Shown here: positions 56,088-63,369 of the stretch, one piece after another
How the letters are laid out: each line of letters starts with the position of its first letter
How positions within the stretch are numbered: position 1 is the stretch's first letter
Assembly (NCBI RefSeq): GCF_014191985.1
Contig: NZ_JACHXI010000012.1
Span: forward strand, 1 to 64,000
Reading direction: 5' to 3'
Origin: Azomonas macrocytogenes
GTDB taxonomy: Bacteria > Pseudomonadota > Gammaproteobacteria > Pseudomonadales > Pseudomonadaceae
DNA: 64,000 bases
Notes under the pieces: model-generated
Told to the model about the DNA's origin: nothing
Database searches by the model: none
The model's input: the letters and a program-made list of their open reading frames with translations, nothing else
Translations under genes and position numbers: made by a program

Positions 56088-56126
56088 AAAAGCCCTTGAA
56101 TTTCCTAAATAATTTCAGGGGCTTTT
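56088..56126 (+). terminator. ssrA terminator
   Basis: AAAAGCCCTTGAA pairs with TTCAGGGGCTTTT (one G-U pair) around a 13-nt loop. The stem itself ends in the T-run, 12 nt after the tmRNA CCA end. Confidence 0.8.
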
Positions 56127-56128
56127 GC

Positions 56129-56823
56129 TTTCCAGGCCAGCAAGTGTCGAAGAAGTGTCGAGCCTCTGTAGCGGCGCGTGAAATTTGTCGTAGTTTTGCG
56201 CGATAAATGACGCATGCCAATCGTTACATGAGCTGCAATGGAATTTCATTTTTATCCTCCATTGCCGCCGGTGTGTAGCGCTCCAACTGAGCAGAACTGC
56301 CAGCACAAGTAAAAATTTGCGGCCTAGATCGTAACCGAACATACAGGCAATGTGACCTACACGCTGTTCTGGCCTATCTTGGCGCAGATTATGGTGCTGG
56401 ATGCAATCTTCTCGTTGGATATCGTAAGCACCGCCGTGGGTATGGTTGAACATCAGGCTCGAATTTCCATATCCCGAAAGGCTATCTGTATGCAGCGAGC
56501 AACGTCTCTATTCTGATCGAGTTGTTCAACCAGATTGCCCGCTCGCGCCGTAAAAATGGCCTGTGTCGAGCGTTCGGCTAAAAGTGGGGCGAATCAGAAG
56601 TCTATACAGGGCAACGAGTTAGCCCGGATCGAGGTTGCTTAACGCGCCAAGTGCGCGCGCATGCCATCCTCGCGCTGATCATCTCATACCGTTCATGGTG
56701 GTAGCCGGTGCAGCAGGTCAGGATTGTGGGAAATTGGAAGCAAAGCTGTTGATGGGAGAGAACACCGTTTCATGCCATTCATTTGGCGGTTCAGAAGGCA
56801 TTGCCATGGCGTCGCTGGCATGA
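56129..56823. other. Gene-free accessory stretch downstream of ssrA
   Basis: No intact gene in ~700 bp. It contains the first terC fragment (56334-56581). The rest shows no family features in any frame, and I found no copy of the ssrA 3' end that would mark an att site. Confidence 0.5.
56334..56581 (+). pseudogene. TerC family membrane protein, internal fragment A
   Basis: The plus strand reads [20 protein letters not shown] and then [20 protein letters not shown], the second half of a TerC domain including the conserved FSLD and AVGM. After a deletion and a frame change it continues [20 protein letters not shown] and FNQIARSRRKNGL before a stop. The N-terminal ~100 residues and the middle helices are missing. 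TerC proteins export metal ions such as manganese or are linked to tellurite resistance. The C-terminal CBS part lies 2.4 kb downstream (58945-59043). Confidence 0.8.
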
Positions 56824-57741
56824 CTACGTCCGCTCGCCGAACCTCGCCAGCGATTGCCGCAACCGCGGCACAGCGAAATCCAGGAAGCGGCGCAGCTTGA
56901 GCGGCATTTGGCTCCGCGAGATGTGCATTAGATGGATGGGCACGGGCTCGACTTCAAACGCATCAAGAACCACCCGCAGCTTGCCCGCCTCGATCGGACC
57001 GGCCACTTGGTAATGCAGCAAGCGCGTCAGGCCGATGTCCCGCATTGCGGCCTCTGCCGCAGCTTCTGTCGTCGTGACCCGTAGGCGGGACGTGACCATT
57101 GCGACGACTGCCTCGCCCGATTGTGGTTCACGAAAGCGCCATCCTGGCGACAACATTGGTCCGTTGACCGTTACGCATGGCATACGCGCCAAATCCGCTG
57201 GGGTCTGTGGCACGCCCTGTCCAGCAAGAAACGCCGGGCTGCCGCAAACGACGGTTCGCATCGTGCCCACTTGCGTCGCGACCAGGCCACTGTCCGGCAG
57301 ATTCCCGATGCGCACCGCCAGATCGACGTGTTCGTCCACCAGATCGACATTGCTGTCCGCTTGCATGAGGGTAACGTTGACCTCCGGGAATAGCGCGAGA
57401 AAGTCCGTGATTTCAGGCAGAACGTGTAGACGACCAAACAGCACCGGCGCCGTAATCACCAATTCGCCTCGCGGAGCGGTGAACTCACCGCTTGCCTCGC
57501 GCTCCTGCTCGTCCACCATCGCCAAAATGCGCCGCGCAGCGGCAATGTAGGCAAAGCCCGCGTCGGTCAGCGCGAGCTTGCGGGTGGTGCGCGTCAACAA
57601 TGCCGTGCCCAGTCGCGCTTCGAGATCGTTGATCTTGCGAGTAAGCGTCGGCACAGGCACCCGCATCTCCCGCGCAGCCGCCGACAGACTGCCTTTCTCG
57701 ACGGCTGTAAGCAGCATGGCCATAGCTTCGAGACGGTCCAT
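56824..57741 (-). CDS. LysR family transcriptional regulator
   Basis: 305 residues. The N-terminal winged helix-turn-helix (~1-62) reads MDRLEAMAMLLTAVEKGSLS then AAAREMRVPVPTLTRKINDLE. A periplasmic-binding-like effector domain (~90-295) follows, with GELVITAPVLFGRLHVLP and HVDLAVRIGNLPDS. It belongs to the large group starting MDRL.AM. It is divergent from the alpha/beta hydrolase gene 114 bp away and presumably controls it. The pair sits between two fragments of a broken terC gene. Confidence 0.93.
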   Translation of the reverse strand: MDRLEAMAMLLTAVEKGSLSAAAREMRVPVPTLTRKINDLEARLGTALLTRTTRKLALTDAGFAYIAAARRILAMVDEQEREASGEFTAPRGELVITAPVLFGRLHVLPEITDFLALFPEVNVTLMQADSNVDLVDEHVDLAVRIGNLPDSGLVATQVGTMRTVVCGSPAFLAGQGVPQTPADLARMPCVTVNGPMLSPGWRFREPQSGEAVVAMVTSRLRVTTTEAAAEAAMRDIGLTRLLHYQVAGPIEAGKLRVVLDAFEVEPVPIHLMHISRSQMPLKLRRFLDFAVPRLRQSLARFGERT

Positions 57742-57767
57742 TTAACCGATTTCCGAGCAAGTGAAAC

Positions 57768-57825
57768 TCGATTCTAATGGATTAAATAAAAAAACAAGCA
57801 AAGGCATGATGCACTTAAGAATCGA
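57768..57825. promoter_or_regulatory. Inverted repeat between the LysR and hydrolase genes
   Basis: TCGATTCT (57768-57775) and AGAATCGA (57818-57825) are perfect 8-bp inverted copies 42 bp apart in the divergent promoter region. This could be a pair of binding half-sites for the LysR regulator, or a DNA loop. The intervening DNA contains an A-tract. Confidence 0.4.
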
Positions 57826-57855
57826 CGGTTCAACCCGTATCGAAGGAGCACGCTC

Positions 57856-58722
57856 ATGAATACCGCATATCGCAACGCCAACGTCGATGGCTTCGACATC
57901 TTCTACCGGGAGGCCGGTAGTCGCTCGAATCCGACCCTGCTGTTGCTGCACGGCTTTCCCTCGTCCAGCCACATGTTCCGCGACCTGATCCCGCTGCTGG
58001 CCGACCGCTTTCACCTCGTCGCGCCAGATCTGCCTGGCTTTGGCCGTTCCGCGTTGCCACCACGCGACCAGTTCACGTATAGCTTCGACAATCTGGCGCG
58101 CGTGACCGGTCGTTTCACCGAAGTGATCGGTTTGGACCGATTCGCGATCTATGTCTTCGACTACGGCGCGCCAACCGGTTTCCGCCTGGCATTGGCTCAC
58201 CCGGAGCGAATCACCGGCATCGTCTCGCAAAACGGCAACGCCTACGAAGAAGGTCTTAGCGAGGGCTGGAACCCAATCCAGCGCTACTGGCTCGATCCCA
58301 GCAACTCCAATCGGCAAGCGCTGCGCGACTTCCTGACGCCGGAGTCCATTCGCTGGCAGTACACGCATGGCACGCCCGACCAAGCGATCATTTCGCCCGA
58401 CGGCAGCACACTTGATGCGTGGTACATGACCCGGCCAGGTGCGGACGAAGTGCAACTCGACCTGTTCCTCGACTATGCGAGCAACGTCGCGCTCTACCCA
58501 GCGTTCCAAACGTATTTCCGCGAACACCAGCCGAAGCTGCTGGCGATCTGGGGCAAGCACGATCCGTTCTTCCTGCCTCCGGGAGCCGAGGCCTACAAGC
58601 GCGACATTCCCAATGCCAAGATCCGTTTTCTCGACACCGGTCACTTCGCACTCGAAACCCATGCCTCGGAAATTGCCGAGGCGATCGCCACCTTCCTTAG
58701 CCCTACACCTCGGCCGTATTGA
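57856..58722 (+). CDS. Alpha/beta hydrolase with Asp nucleophile (haloalkane dehalogenase-like)
   Basis: 288 residues. The oxyanion-region HGFPSSSHMF is at ~32-41. The nucleophile elbow reads YVFDYGAPTG, placing Asp at 102 where serine hydrolases have Ser. The acid is D236 (GKHDPFF) and the base H263 (TGHFALE). An Asp nucleophile is typical of haloalkane dehalogenases and epoxide hydrolases; annotated relatives are often just called alpha/beta hydrolase, and the substrate is unknown. AAGGAGC precedes the ATG. Divergent from a LysR gene. Confidence 0.88.
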   Translation: MNTAYRNANVDGFDIFYREAGSRSNPTLLLLHGFPSSSHMFRDLIPLLADRFHLVAPDLPGFGRSALPPRDQFTYSFDNLARVTGRFTEVIGLDRFAIYVFDYGAPTGFRLALAHPERITGIVSQNGNAYEEGLSEGWNPIQRYWLDPSNSNRQALRDFLTPESIRWQYTHGTPDQAIISPDGSTLDAWYMTRPGADEVQLDLFLDYASNVALYPAFQTYFREHQPKLLAIWGKHDPFFLPPGAEAYKRDIPNAKIRFLDTGHFALETHASEIAEAIATFLSPTPRPY

Positions 58723-58944
58723 ATATCTTGCGCAAAACGCTGAAGACCAGCGCACTTCGGTGCTGGAGTCAGCGTGAAATAAAACAACCTTGCAAGGACA
58801 TCGCCCGATACGTGAGCGTGCGGCCCATGCTGTCATGCGTCCGTTGAGTGGTCGAACGTTAGGCACTGATGAGGTCGGCGAGGATAGCGCTGAGATGCTG
58901 GAAGACAGCCATACCCATGTGGTCTTCAAACGACGGAAGCGGTC

Positions 58945-59043
58945 ATGATCAGCGGTGTTCTACAACTGGCGGAGCCTCCGATTCGCTCGATCATGACACC
59001 GCGTGCTGAAATCGACCAGATTGATGATCTGGCGGACTACTGA
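58945..59043 (+). pseudogene. TerC family CBS-domain fragment B
   Basis: The frame MISGVLQLAEPPIRSIMTPR then AEIDQIDDLADY ends at a TGA. This is the start of the CBS-pair region found after the TerC domain in long TerC proteins (and in CorC-type proteins). It is in the same strand and the correct N-to-C order relative to fragment A at 56334. It ends exactly where homology to a truncated HicB gene on the other strand begins (~59038). Confidence 0.7.
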
Positions 59044-59148
59044 ATCAGCGTGAAAGCTGATGATGTCGCGTAGATCAAGCACACGCCCGACAAAAATATC
59101 GCCACGTTCATCAAACTCAATGCGAGCTGTATAGCCCTTGTACGTCAT
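58960..59148 (-). pseudogene. HicB-family antitoxin, truncated
   Basis: The first 37 residues match the HicB N-terminus (MTYKGYTARIEFDERGDIFV, then GRVLDLRDIISFHADSV). After position ~59038 the frame runs into foreign sequence for 25 residues and stops. The rest of the partial RNase H-like fold and the DNA-binding domain are missing. No HicA toxin is next to it. Its ATG overlaps the stop of the cupin gene by ATGA-type coupling (59145-59148). Confidence 0.75.
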
Positions 59149-59471
59149 GCTGGCGTTATCTGTTCGGGATGCAAATGTACGGCTAGCCAGATGGCTCCCT
59201 CGGACACACGCTCAACGGTGTGTGGGGTGCCGGCCGGTAGAAACAGATAATCGCCGGATTTGAGGGCAACCGACTCACCTGCCACCCGCAAAACCGCCTC
59301 GCCCTGAAGCAGGGCTACCCATTCATCCTGCGCCTGAATGTATTCGCAGGGCGTGATAGCCGATGAACTGAGAATGCGTTCGACCACGAGGTTTTTATGG
59401 CTCAAGAGCGTTTCGAAACATTCGCCGTTTTGTGGCGGAGCGGCATTGGCGAAGAGATTTCCGGTGGGCAT
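59145..59471 (-). CDS. Cupin domain protein
   Basis: 108 residues forming a single cupin barrel. EWVALLQGEAVLRVAGESVALKSGDYLFLPAGTPHTVERV covers both cupin motifs (PAGTPH with the metal-type His). It may be a small metal-dependent enzyme or a sugar/ligand-binding protein; the family does not tell. It overlaps the truncated hicB gene by 4 bp and is apparently intact. Confidence 0.8.
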   Translation of the reverse strand: MPTGNLFANAAPPQNGECFETLLSHKNLVVERILSSSAITPCEYIQAQDEWVALLQGEAVLRVAGESVALKSGDYLFLPAGTPHTVERVSEGAIWLAVHLHPEQITPA

Positions 59472-59590
59472 GGGTTCGGGCCTTGTGCTGTTCCAATAGA
59501 CAGGGTGAAAAATCGCGCAGTGATTGCCAGCACACCGCCCAGTAGCTGAGATCGACCGCTCTCACGCAATGACAATGAGGGATCGAACAC

Positions 59591-59911
59591 TCAGGATTGG
59601 GGCTGCTGGCGGCGACGCCAGCGGCAGTAGAAGTAGGCGATTCCGGAAACAATACCGGCGATGGTCGCGGTTATCGCCAGAGCGGGCGCTGCCTGAACCA
59701 CAAGCGGCGTATCGGCGATGCCAAGCCAGACTCCAATGGCGGCGAGCCCCGTGGGTGCCGCGAGCGTCGCTGCTACTGTCGCGATTCCGGAAGCGACGCC
59801 TGTGGCCATGGATACGGTTTCGATATGGCTGGCGACCTGTTCGCGATTGGTGTCGATCTTGCGCGCTGATTCGGAAATTCGGTTCTGCAATGATCTGATG
59901 TGCGGCCGCAT
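59591..59911 (-). CDS. Small membrane protein, function unknown
   Basis: 106 residues. A hydrophilic N-terminal helix with a coiled-coil look (~1-33, LQNRISESARKIDTNREQVA) is followed by two Ala/Gly-rich membrane segments (~38-70 and ~74-93) and a basic tail CRWRRRQQPQS. Codon pattern and hydropathy look real, but I know no family. The layout recalls small holin-like or toxin-like membrane proteins; that is a structural impression only. It lies ~190 bp from a LexA box, facing away from the promoter I can recognise there. Confidence 0.5.
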   Translation of the reverse strand: MRPHIRSLQNRISESARKIDTNREQVASHIETVSMATGVASGIATVAATLAAPTGLAAIGVWLGIADTPLVVQAAPALAITATIAGIVSGIAYFYCRWRRRQQPQS

Positions 59912-60078
59912 ACAGATCCTCCCATTCGTTTTTATGCGTCCGGCAGATTACAACTTTTGGCTGCGGTCTTGAACGAGGTAAAGGTTTGTTCCGATGGTCG
60001 TAGTGTAGTGCTTGGTGATCGAGGCGATACATAACTTGATAGACATCCCCAAAACGCGGCCTAACTCATAGGCCATGG

Positions 60079-60112
60079 TTGGTGTCCCCGAAAACACTGT
60101 GTATAAAAACAG
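60079..60112 (+). promoter_or_regulatory. SOS promoter: TTGGTG-N17-TATAAA with overlapping LexA box
   Basis: TTGGTG (60079-60084) and TATAAA (60102-60107) are 17 bp apart. The LexA box CTGTGTATAAAAACAG (60097-60112; CTG-N10-CAG) covers the -10 hexamer. It matches 13 of 16 positions of the E. coli-type consensus. Transcription would start near 60114 and run rightward into a stretch with only short ORFs. Confidence 0.75.
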
Positions 60113-60137
60113 AAAGCAAGAAATTACCAATACCTCG

Positions 60138-60266
60138 ATGCAGTCAGCAGCATCAGAGGACCAAGACAGTCGTTACTTCACTTGCCAAACACGCCAAAGC
60201 AGACTAAACCAATACAAGTGCGCCAAATTGTCGCTCTCAACCAATGATAAAGAGTTGTTGCACTAA
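60138..60266 (+). CDS. Possible 42-aa SOS-induced peptide
   Basis: ATG at 60138, ~24 nt after the predicted LexA-controlled start, opens a 43-codon frame (MQSAASEDQDSRYFTC... ending KELLH). It is polar with two Cys and no membrane segment. There is no good ribosome site, so the transcript may instead be a small RNA or a remnant leader. Confidence 0.25.
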   Translation: MQSAASEDQDSRYFTCQTRQSRLNQYKCAKLSLSTNDKELLH

Positions 60267-60343
60267 CCAGGCAGGCAGCCAAGCTCACGAAGAAAGAAAT
60301 AGTCTTTTCGAGCCGCCGATGAGAAATTTTCCGCTATAAATTG

Positions 60344-60362
60344 AAATCACTTCTCATTATCA
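60344..60362 (+). promoter_or_regulatory. Probable Fur box upstream of flavodoxin
   Basis: GAAATCACTTCTCATTATC agrees with the 19-bp Fur consensus at 12 positions, with a perfect right half (CATTATC). It lies ~85 bp upstream of the flavodoxin start, next to a TATAAA-like hexamer at 60335-60340. Flavodoxins commonly replace ferredoxin when iron is short. Confidence 0.55.
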
Positions 60363-60447
60363 CTATCGTATCCAGACGCTGCGAGCCCAGTGATAGCCAT
60401 TCCGGGCTCGCCGCAGAATCCCAACCTAATCTGGAGTGAGTTGAAAT

Positions 60448-60930
60448 ATGAGCGTAACTATTGTTTATGGATCTGACGGCGGATGTACCAAGAAAATCGC
60501 ATCGCGAATCGCCAGCAAAATCAATGGTCGCACCCTGGATATCAAGAAGGCTCAATCCTCCGATTTCGAGGACTGCTCACTGTTGATCCTGGGTTGCCCC
60601 ACCTATGGTGACGGCGATCTACAAACAGATTGGGATGAAAATCTCGAAGTGCTAGAAAACGCTGACCTGAGCGGCAAGACAGTGGCTCTGTTCGGCACTG
60701 GCGATCAGGAGAACTATCCCGGCTCTTTCGTCGATGCGATTGGTACTCTGTACGACGTCGTGATAGAAAAAGGCGCCAACGTGGTGGGGTTCACCGATAC
60801 CGAAGGTTACGACTTCACCGGATCGACAGCTGTGCGCGATGGCCGTTTCGTCGGGCTTGCCCTGGACGATGACAACCAGTCCTCCGAAACCAATGCGCGG
60901 ATTGCGGCATGGCTCGCTCAGCTCACGTAA
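60448..60930 (+). CDS. Flavodoxin (long-chain, FldA/MioC-like)
   Basis: 160 residues. The FMN phosphate-binding loop YGSDGGCTKKIA is at ~6-17, LGCPTYGDGDLQTDW (~50-64) contains the first aromatic loop, and ALFGTGDQENYPGSFVDAIGTLYD (~80-103) the second. The insert around GYDFTGSTAVRDGRFVGLALDDDNQ marks a long-chain flavodoxin. It carries single electrons in place of ferredoxin. A Fur-box-like site lies upstream and a DUF2023 gene overlaps its end, so an iron-limitation role is likely. Confidence 0.93.
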   Translation: MSVTIVYGSDGGCTKKIASRIASKINGRTLDIKKAQSSDFEDCSLLILGCPTYGDGDLQTDWDENLEVLENADLSGKTVALFGTGDQENYPGSFVDAIGTLYDVVIEKGANVVGFTDTEGYDFTGSTAVRDGRFVGLALDDDNQSSETNARIAAWLAQLT

Positions 60931-61286
60931 GCGTGTGCTTTGGTCAATACGTCTCCGAGTACCAAAAGGGGGTACGTCAGCTTTTCCTGCTGACCATGAC
61001 TCCGCATGAAGCGATGGCGCTCCAGAAGAGGCTGGAAAAACAGTTCATCGATTGTTATGTGCAAGAAGTCAGTATAACGAAGGTCAATGTGTTCTTCGGC
61101 CGCGGACCTTGCGTCAAGACAGTGCGTGCCATCGTGACCAAGCCCCTGTACGAGCTGACGCCCGAGCAGGATTTCATGATCGGCACCTTGCTGGGTTATG
61201 ACCGCGAGCAGCAGTGTTTGCGGTATCTCACCAGAGCGGGCAAACGGAGCCTGAATCAAGCTACCAGTCGACCGCATTGCGAATGA
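60909..61286 (+). CDS. DUF2023 family protein
   Basis: 125 residues; the start overlaps the flavodoxin gene by 22 bp in another frame. The family segments are FGQYVSEYQKGVRQLFLLTM, QEVSITKVNVFFGRGPCVKTVRAI and ELTPEQDFMIGTLLGYDREQQCLRYL, with a conserved Cys in GRGPC. DUF2023 genes are known from epsilon- and deltaproteobacteria, often next to flavodoxin. The function is unknown; the tight overlap suggests a flavodoxin partner. Confidence 0.85.
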   Translation: MARSAHVSVCFGQYVSEYQKGVRQLFLLTMTPHEAMALQKRLEKQFIDCYVQEVSITKVNVFFGRGPCVKTVRAIVTKPLYELTPEQDFMIGTLLGYDREQQCLRYLTRAGKRSLNQATSRPHCE

Positions 61287-61306
61287 TCAAACAACCCAGA
61301 CTCTCC

Positions 61307-61501
61307 TCACCCGCTGCCGGCATCAGCCGGCGGCGCGGCATCGGATTCATTCGCCGGCCTCGAACCCTGAAAAGCCTGCACTAAAGTCCCCACCGCCTCG
61401 CCTACCAGACCGGTATTTGGCCATATCTCTACAACTCTGCTGGAAAAAGGAGTAACGGCCACCAGCACAATCATACGGGCCAATACCCATGTCGCGTACA
61501 A
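61307..61501 (-). CDS. Possible small protein downstream of the acetyltransferase gene
   Basis: 64 codons from a TTG at 61501 with CAAGG before it. An N-terminal hydrophobic stretch (VLARMIVLVAVTPF) is followed by a Ser/Ala/Asp-rich tail. I know no family, and a chance frame cannot be excluded. Confidence 0.3.
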   Translation of the reverse strand: MYATWVLARMIVLVAVTPFSSRVVEIWPNTGLVGEAVGTLVQAFQGSRPANESDAAPPADAGSG

Positions 61502-61513
61502 GCCTGGCCTTGA

Positions 61514-62077
61514 TCAATCTACAGCTTCGAACAGAGTATGCTCTCCCGCTTCCAGGGAGCGCTGCATCAGAACGGTGTCAACCCATCGGCCAAGCTTGAA
61601 ACCAACGGACTTGAAGGACCCAACCGCTACGAACCCCAAGCGACGATGGAGTGCGATCGAACCCATGTTACCGCTATCGCCGATCACTGCCAGCATTTGC
61701 CGCCAAGGTCCGGTCCCGCAACGGTCGATCAAGGTACCGAGTAAGGCCGTGCCGATTCCCTGACCATCGAATCCCTGTTCAATATAAATGGAATCCTCGA
61801 TCGAATATCGATAAGCCGACCGGGTACGGTAAAGTGTGGCATAGCAATAACCGACCACGCGGCCATCACGTTCGGCGACCAAATAAGGCAGGCCGAGCGC
61901 CAGCACCTCCATGCGCCGCGCCGACATTTCTGCGCAAGATGGCGGAACTTCCTCGAAGGTTGCCAGACCATGCAGTACATGGTGGGCATAGATTTCCTGG
62001 ATTTTTGCCATATCCGTATCCAACGCATCCCGCACATCGATACAGTGACTGGCAACTGGATTTTCTTGATCGTTCAT
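61514..62077 (-). CDS. GNAT acetyltransferase, phosphinothricin/methionine sulfoximine type
   Basis: 187 residues. The GNAT fold is visible: IQEIYAHHVLHGLATFEEVPPS at the N-terminus is typical of the Pat/Bar/MddA group, YCYATLYRTRSAYRYSIEDSIYI forms the beta core, and the acetyl-CoA loop is GQGIGTALLGTLIDRC, followed by LHRRLGFVAVGSFKSVGFKLGRW. It probably N-acetylates an amino-acid-like amine. ATG 62077 is the family start; the frame extends 40 codons upstream without support. Confidence 0.9.
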   Translation of the reverse strand: MNDQENPVASHCIDVRDALDTDMAKIQEIYAHHVLHGLATFEEVPPSCAEMSARRMEVLALGLPYLVAERDGRVVGYCYATLYRTRSAYRYSIEDSIYIEQGFDGQGIGTALLGTLIDRCGTGPWRQMLAVIGDSGNMGSIALHRRLGFVAVGSFKSVGFKLGRWVDTVLMQRSLEAGEHTLFEAVD

Positions 62078-62218
62078 CAATGTTTTTCCGTGCAATACCC
62101 AGCACTCGGCAGCTAGAGATACAAGGTGTATCGGCCAGCTCGGCTGTGTACTGATCGTGGTCGGCGTGATACTGGCCCACAGAACCGTCGCTGGCAAGCA
62201 GGCCTAGCCGACCCGGCC

Positions 62219-63115
62219 TTACCAGCGATCCGGCTTGGGTGCAGTAGCAGGATCAACGCTGGACTTGATGGTGATAGTGCAGGTAAGCCCGGCCGACAGC
62301 ATGACGTTTTCCGGAACATCATCGAGATGAATGCGTACCGGTATCCTTTGAGCCAGGCGCACCCAGTTGAAGGTCGGGTTGACGTCCGCGATCAAGTCAC
62401 GGCTCTGCGGGTTGCTACGGTCGTAGATGCCGCGGGCAATACTATCTACTGTCCCGGTCAAACGTTCACCACTCATCAGGCGCAAATCAGCTTTGTCACC
62501 GATGCTGATCAGCGGTAGACGAGTTTCCTCGAAATAGCCGTAAACATAGTAGGAATGGCTGTCGACCAGAGCCATGACGGCCTTGCCCCGCTCGGCAAAA
62601 TCGCCTTCGAAGGTTTCCAGGTTGGTGATATAGCCATCGACCGGAGCCCGTACCTCGGTGCGCGCAAGATTCAGCCGGGTCGCATCCAGCTTGGCCAGTG
62701 CCATCCGGTAAGCGGCCTGCGCTTCGGCAACTGCGTGCCTGGAGTTCTCGCGGGCCTCGCGTGAAACGACCAGTTCATCCATATCCAGGCGTCGCCTTGC
62801 GTCATCTTCACGCATGACCATCACGGATTTCTGCTGGGCGACCTCGGCCTCCGCCTGCTTGACTGCCAGGTGATAGTGGTCAGGATCCACTCGCATCAGC
62901 AAATCGCCTTTCTTCACTTGCTGGTTGTCGCGTACCAGCATCTCGACGACCAGGCCGGAAACATCCGGGGCGATATTGACCACATCGGCTCGCACACGAC
63001 CGTCACGCGTCCAGGGCGAGTCCATATAATGCACCCACAGCATGCGTACGATAATCGCTGCGGCACTGAAAACCAGCAGCGTGAACAGGACGCTGATAAC
63101 TTTTTTCCAAGACAT
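62219..63115 (-). CDS. HlyD/AaeA-type efflux periplasmic adaptor
   Basis: 298 residues. An N-terminal membrane segment (~8-28) anchors a periplasmic adaptor with a biotinyl-lipoyl-like half (APDVSGLVVEMLVRDNQQVKKGDLL, ~50-75). A helical hairpin (~80-150) and the second lipoyl half (VRAPVDGYITNLETFEGDFAERG) follow, then a beta-barrel. It links an inner-membrane pump to an outer-membrane channel. It lies downstream of DUF1656 and FUSC genes, the AaeXAB-type set for aromatic acid or fusaric acid efflux. Confidence 0.92.
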   Translation of the reverse strand: MSWKKVISVLFTLLVFSAAAIIVRMLWVHYMDSPWTRDGRVRADVVNIAPDVSGLVVEMLVRDNQQVKKGDLLMRVDPDHYHLAVKQAEAEVAQQKSVMVMREDDARRRLDMDELVVSREARENSRHAVAEAQAAYRMALAKLDATRLNLARTEVRAPVDGYITNLETFEGDFAERGKAVMALVDSHSYYVYGYFEETRLPLISIGDKADLRLMSGERLTGTVDSIARGIYDRSNPQSRDLIADVNPTFNWVRLAQRIPVRIHLDDVPENVMLSAGLTCTITIKSSVDPATAPKPDRW

Positions 63116-63153
63116 ATCCAGTCTCTATTGATCCGGCAAAGGTATTTCGAGCC

Positions 63154-63369
63154 TTACTGGTAGAAATACAATGCAACAACGCCATAGAAGCAGGTGAACA
63201 GGCTGACCCGCAATAAAATGGGATGCCAAGCATAGGTATACAAACCAAACCAGGCGATCACTCGATCGATGCCCCAACCGATGGCCAAGGTCACCAGGAA
63301 GAGCAGAGTCACGGTTGGCATGTAGATACCAAGCAAATCGATTTCACGTGGCAGTGGCAAGGGAAGCAC
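63154..63369 (-). CDS. DUF1656 (AaeX-like) small membrane protein
   Basis: 71 residues from a GTG at 63369. PREIDLLGIYMPTVTLLFLVTLAIGWGIDR and a second hydrophobic segment give two membrane spans, with YAWHPILLRVSLFTCFYG between. The family always sits between a FUSC pump gene and its HlyD-type adaptor, as here. It overlaps the end of the FUSC gene by 26 bp. Role in the pump is unknown. Confidence 0.88.
   Translation of the reverse strand: MLPLPLPREIDLLGIYMPTVTLLFLVTLAIGWGIDRVIAWFGLYTYAWHPILLRVSLFTCFYGVVALYFYQ

Larger units (their letters stand above)
59912..60447. other. 536-bp region with LexA- and Fur-type sites upstream of the flavodoxin gene
   Basis: No gene of normal size. It holds a LexA-controlled promoter (60079-60112), short ORFs of 43 and 31 codons after it, and a Fur-box-like site (60344-60362) near the flavodoxin promoter. 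Confidence 0.5.

Noticed and set aside
55942-56220. 92-codon frame antisense to the tmRNA 3' end
   Set aside because: Its WSRGDLNPRPPALR stretch is the familiar antisense translation of an RNA T-arm region that is often misannotated; ssrA explains the sequence.
58835-58948. 37-codon ORF (MRPLSGRTLGTDEV...) after the hydrolase gene
   Set aside because: No ribosome site and no family features; it overlaps the beginning of the terC fragment.
58960-59471. A functional HicAB or cupin-based toxin-antitoxin system
   Set aside because: HicB is truncated after 37 residues and no HicA-like double-stranded RNA-binding toxin is encoded nearby.
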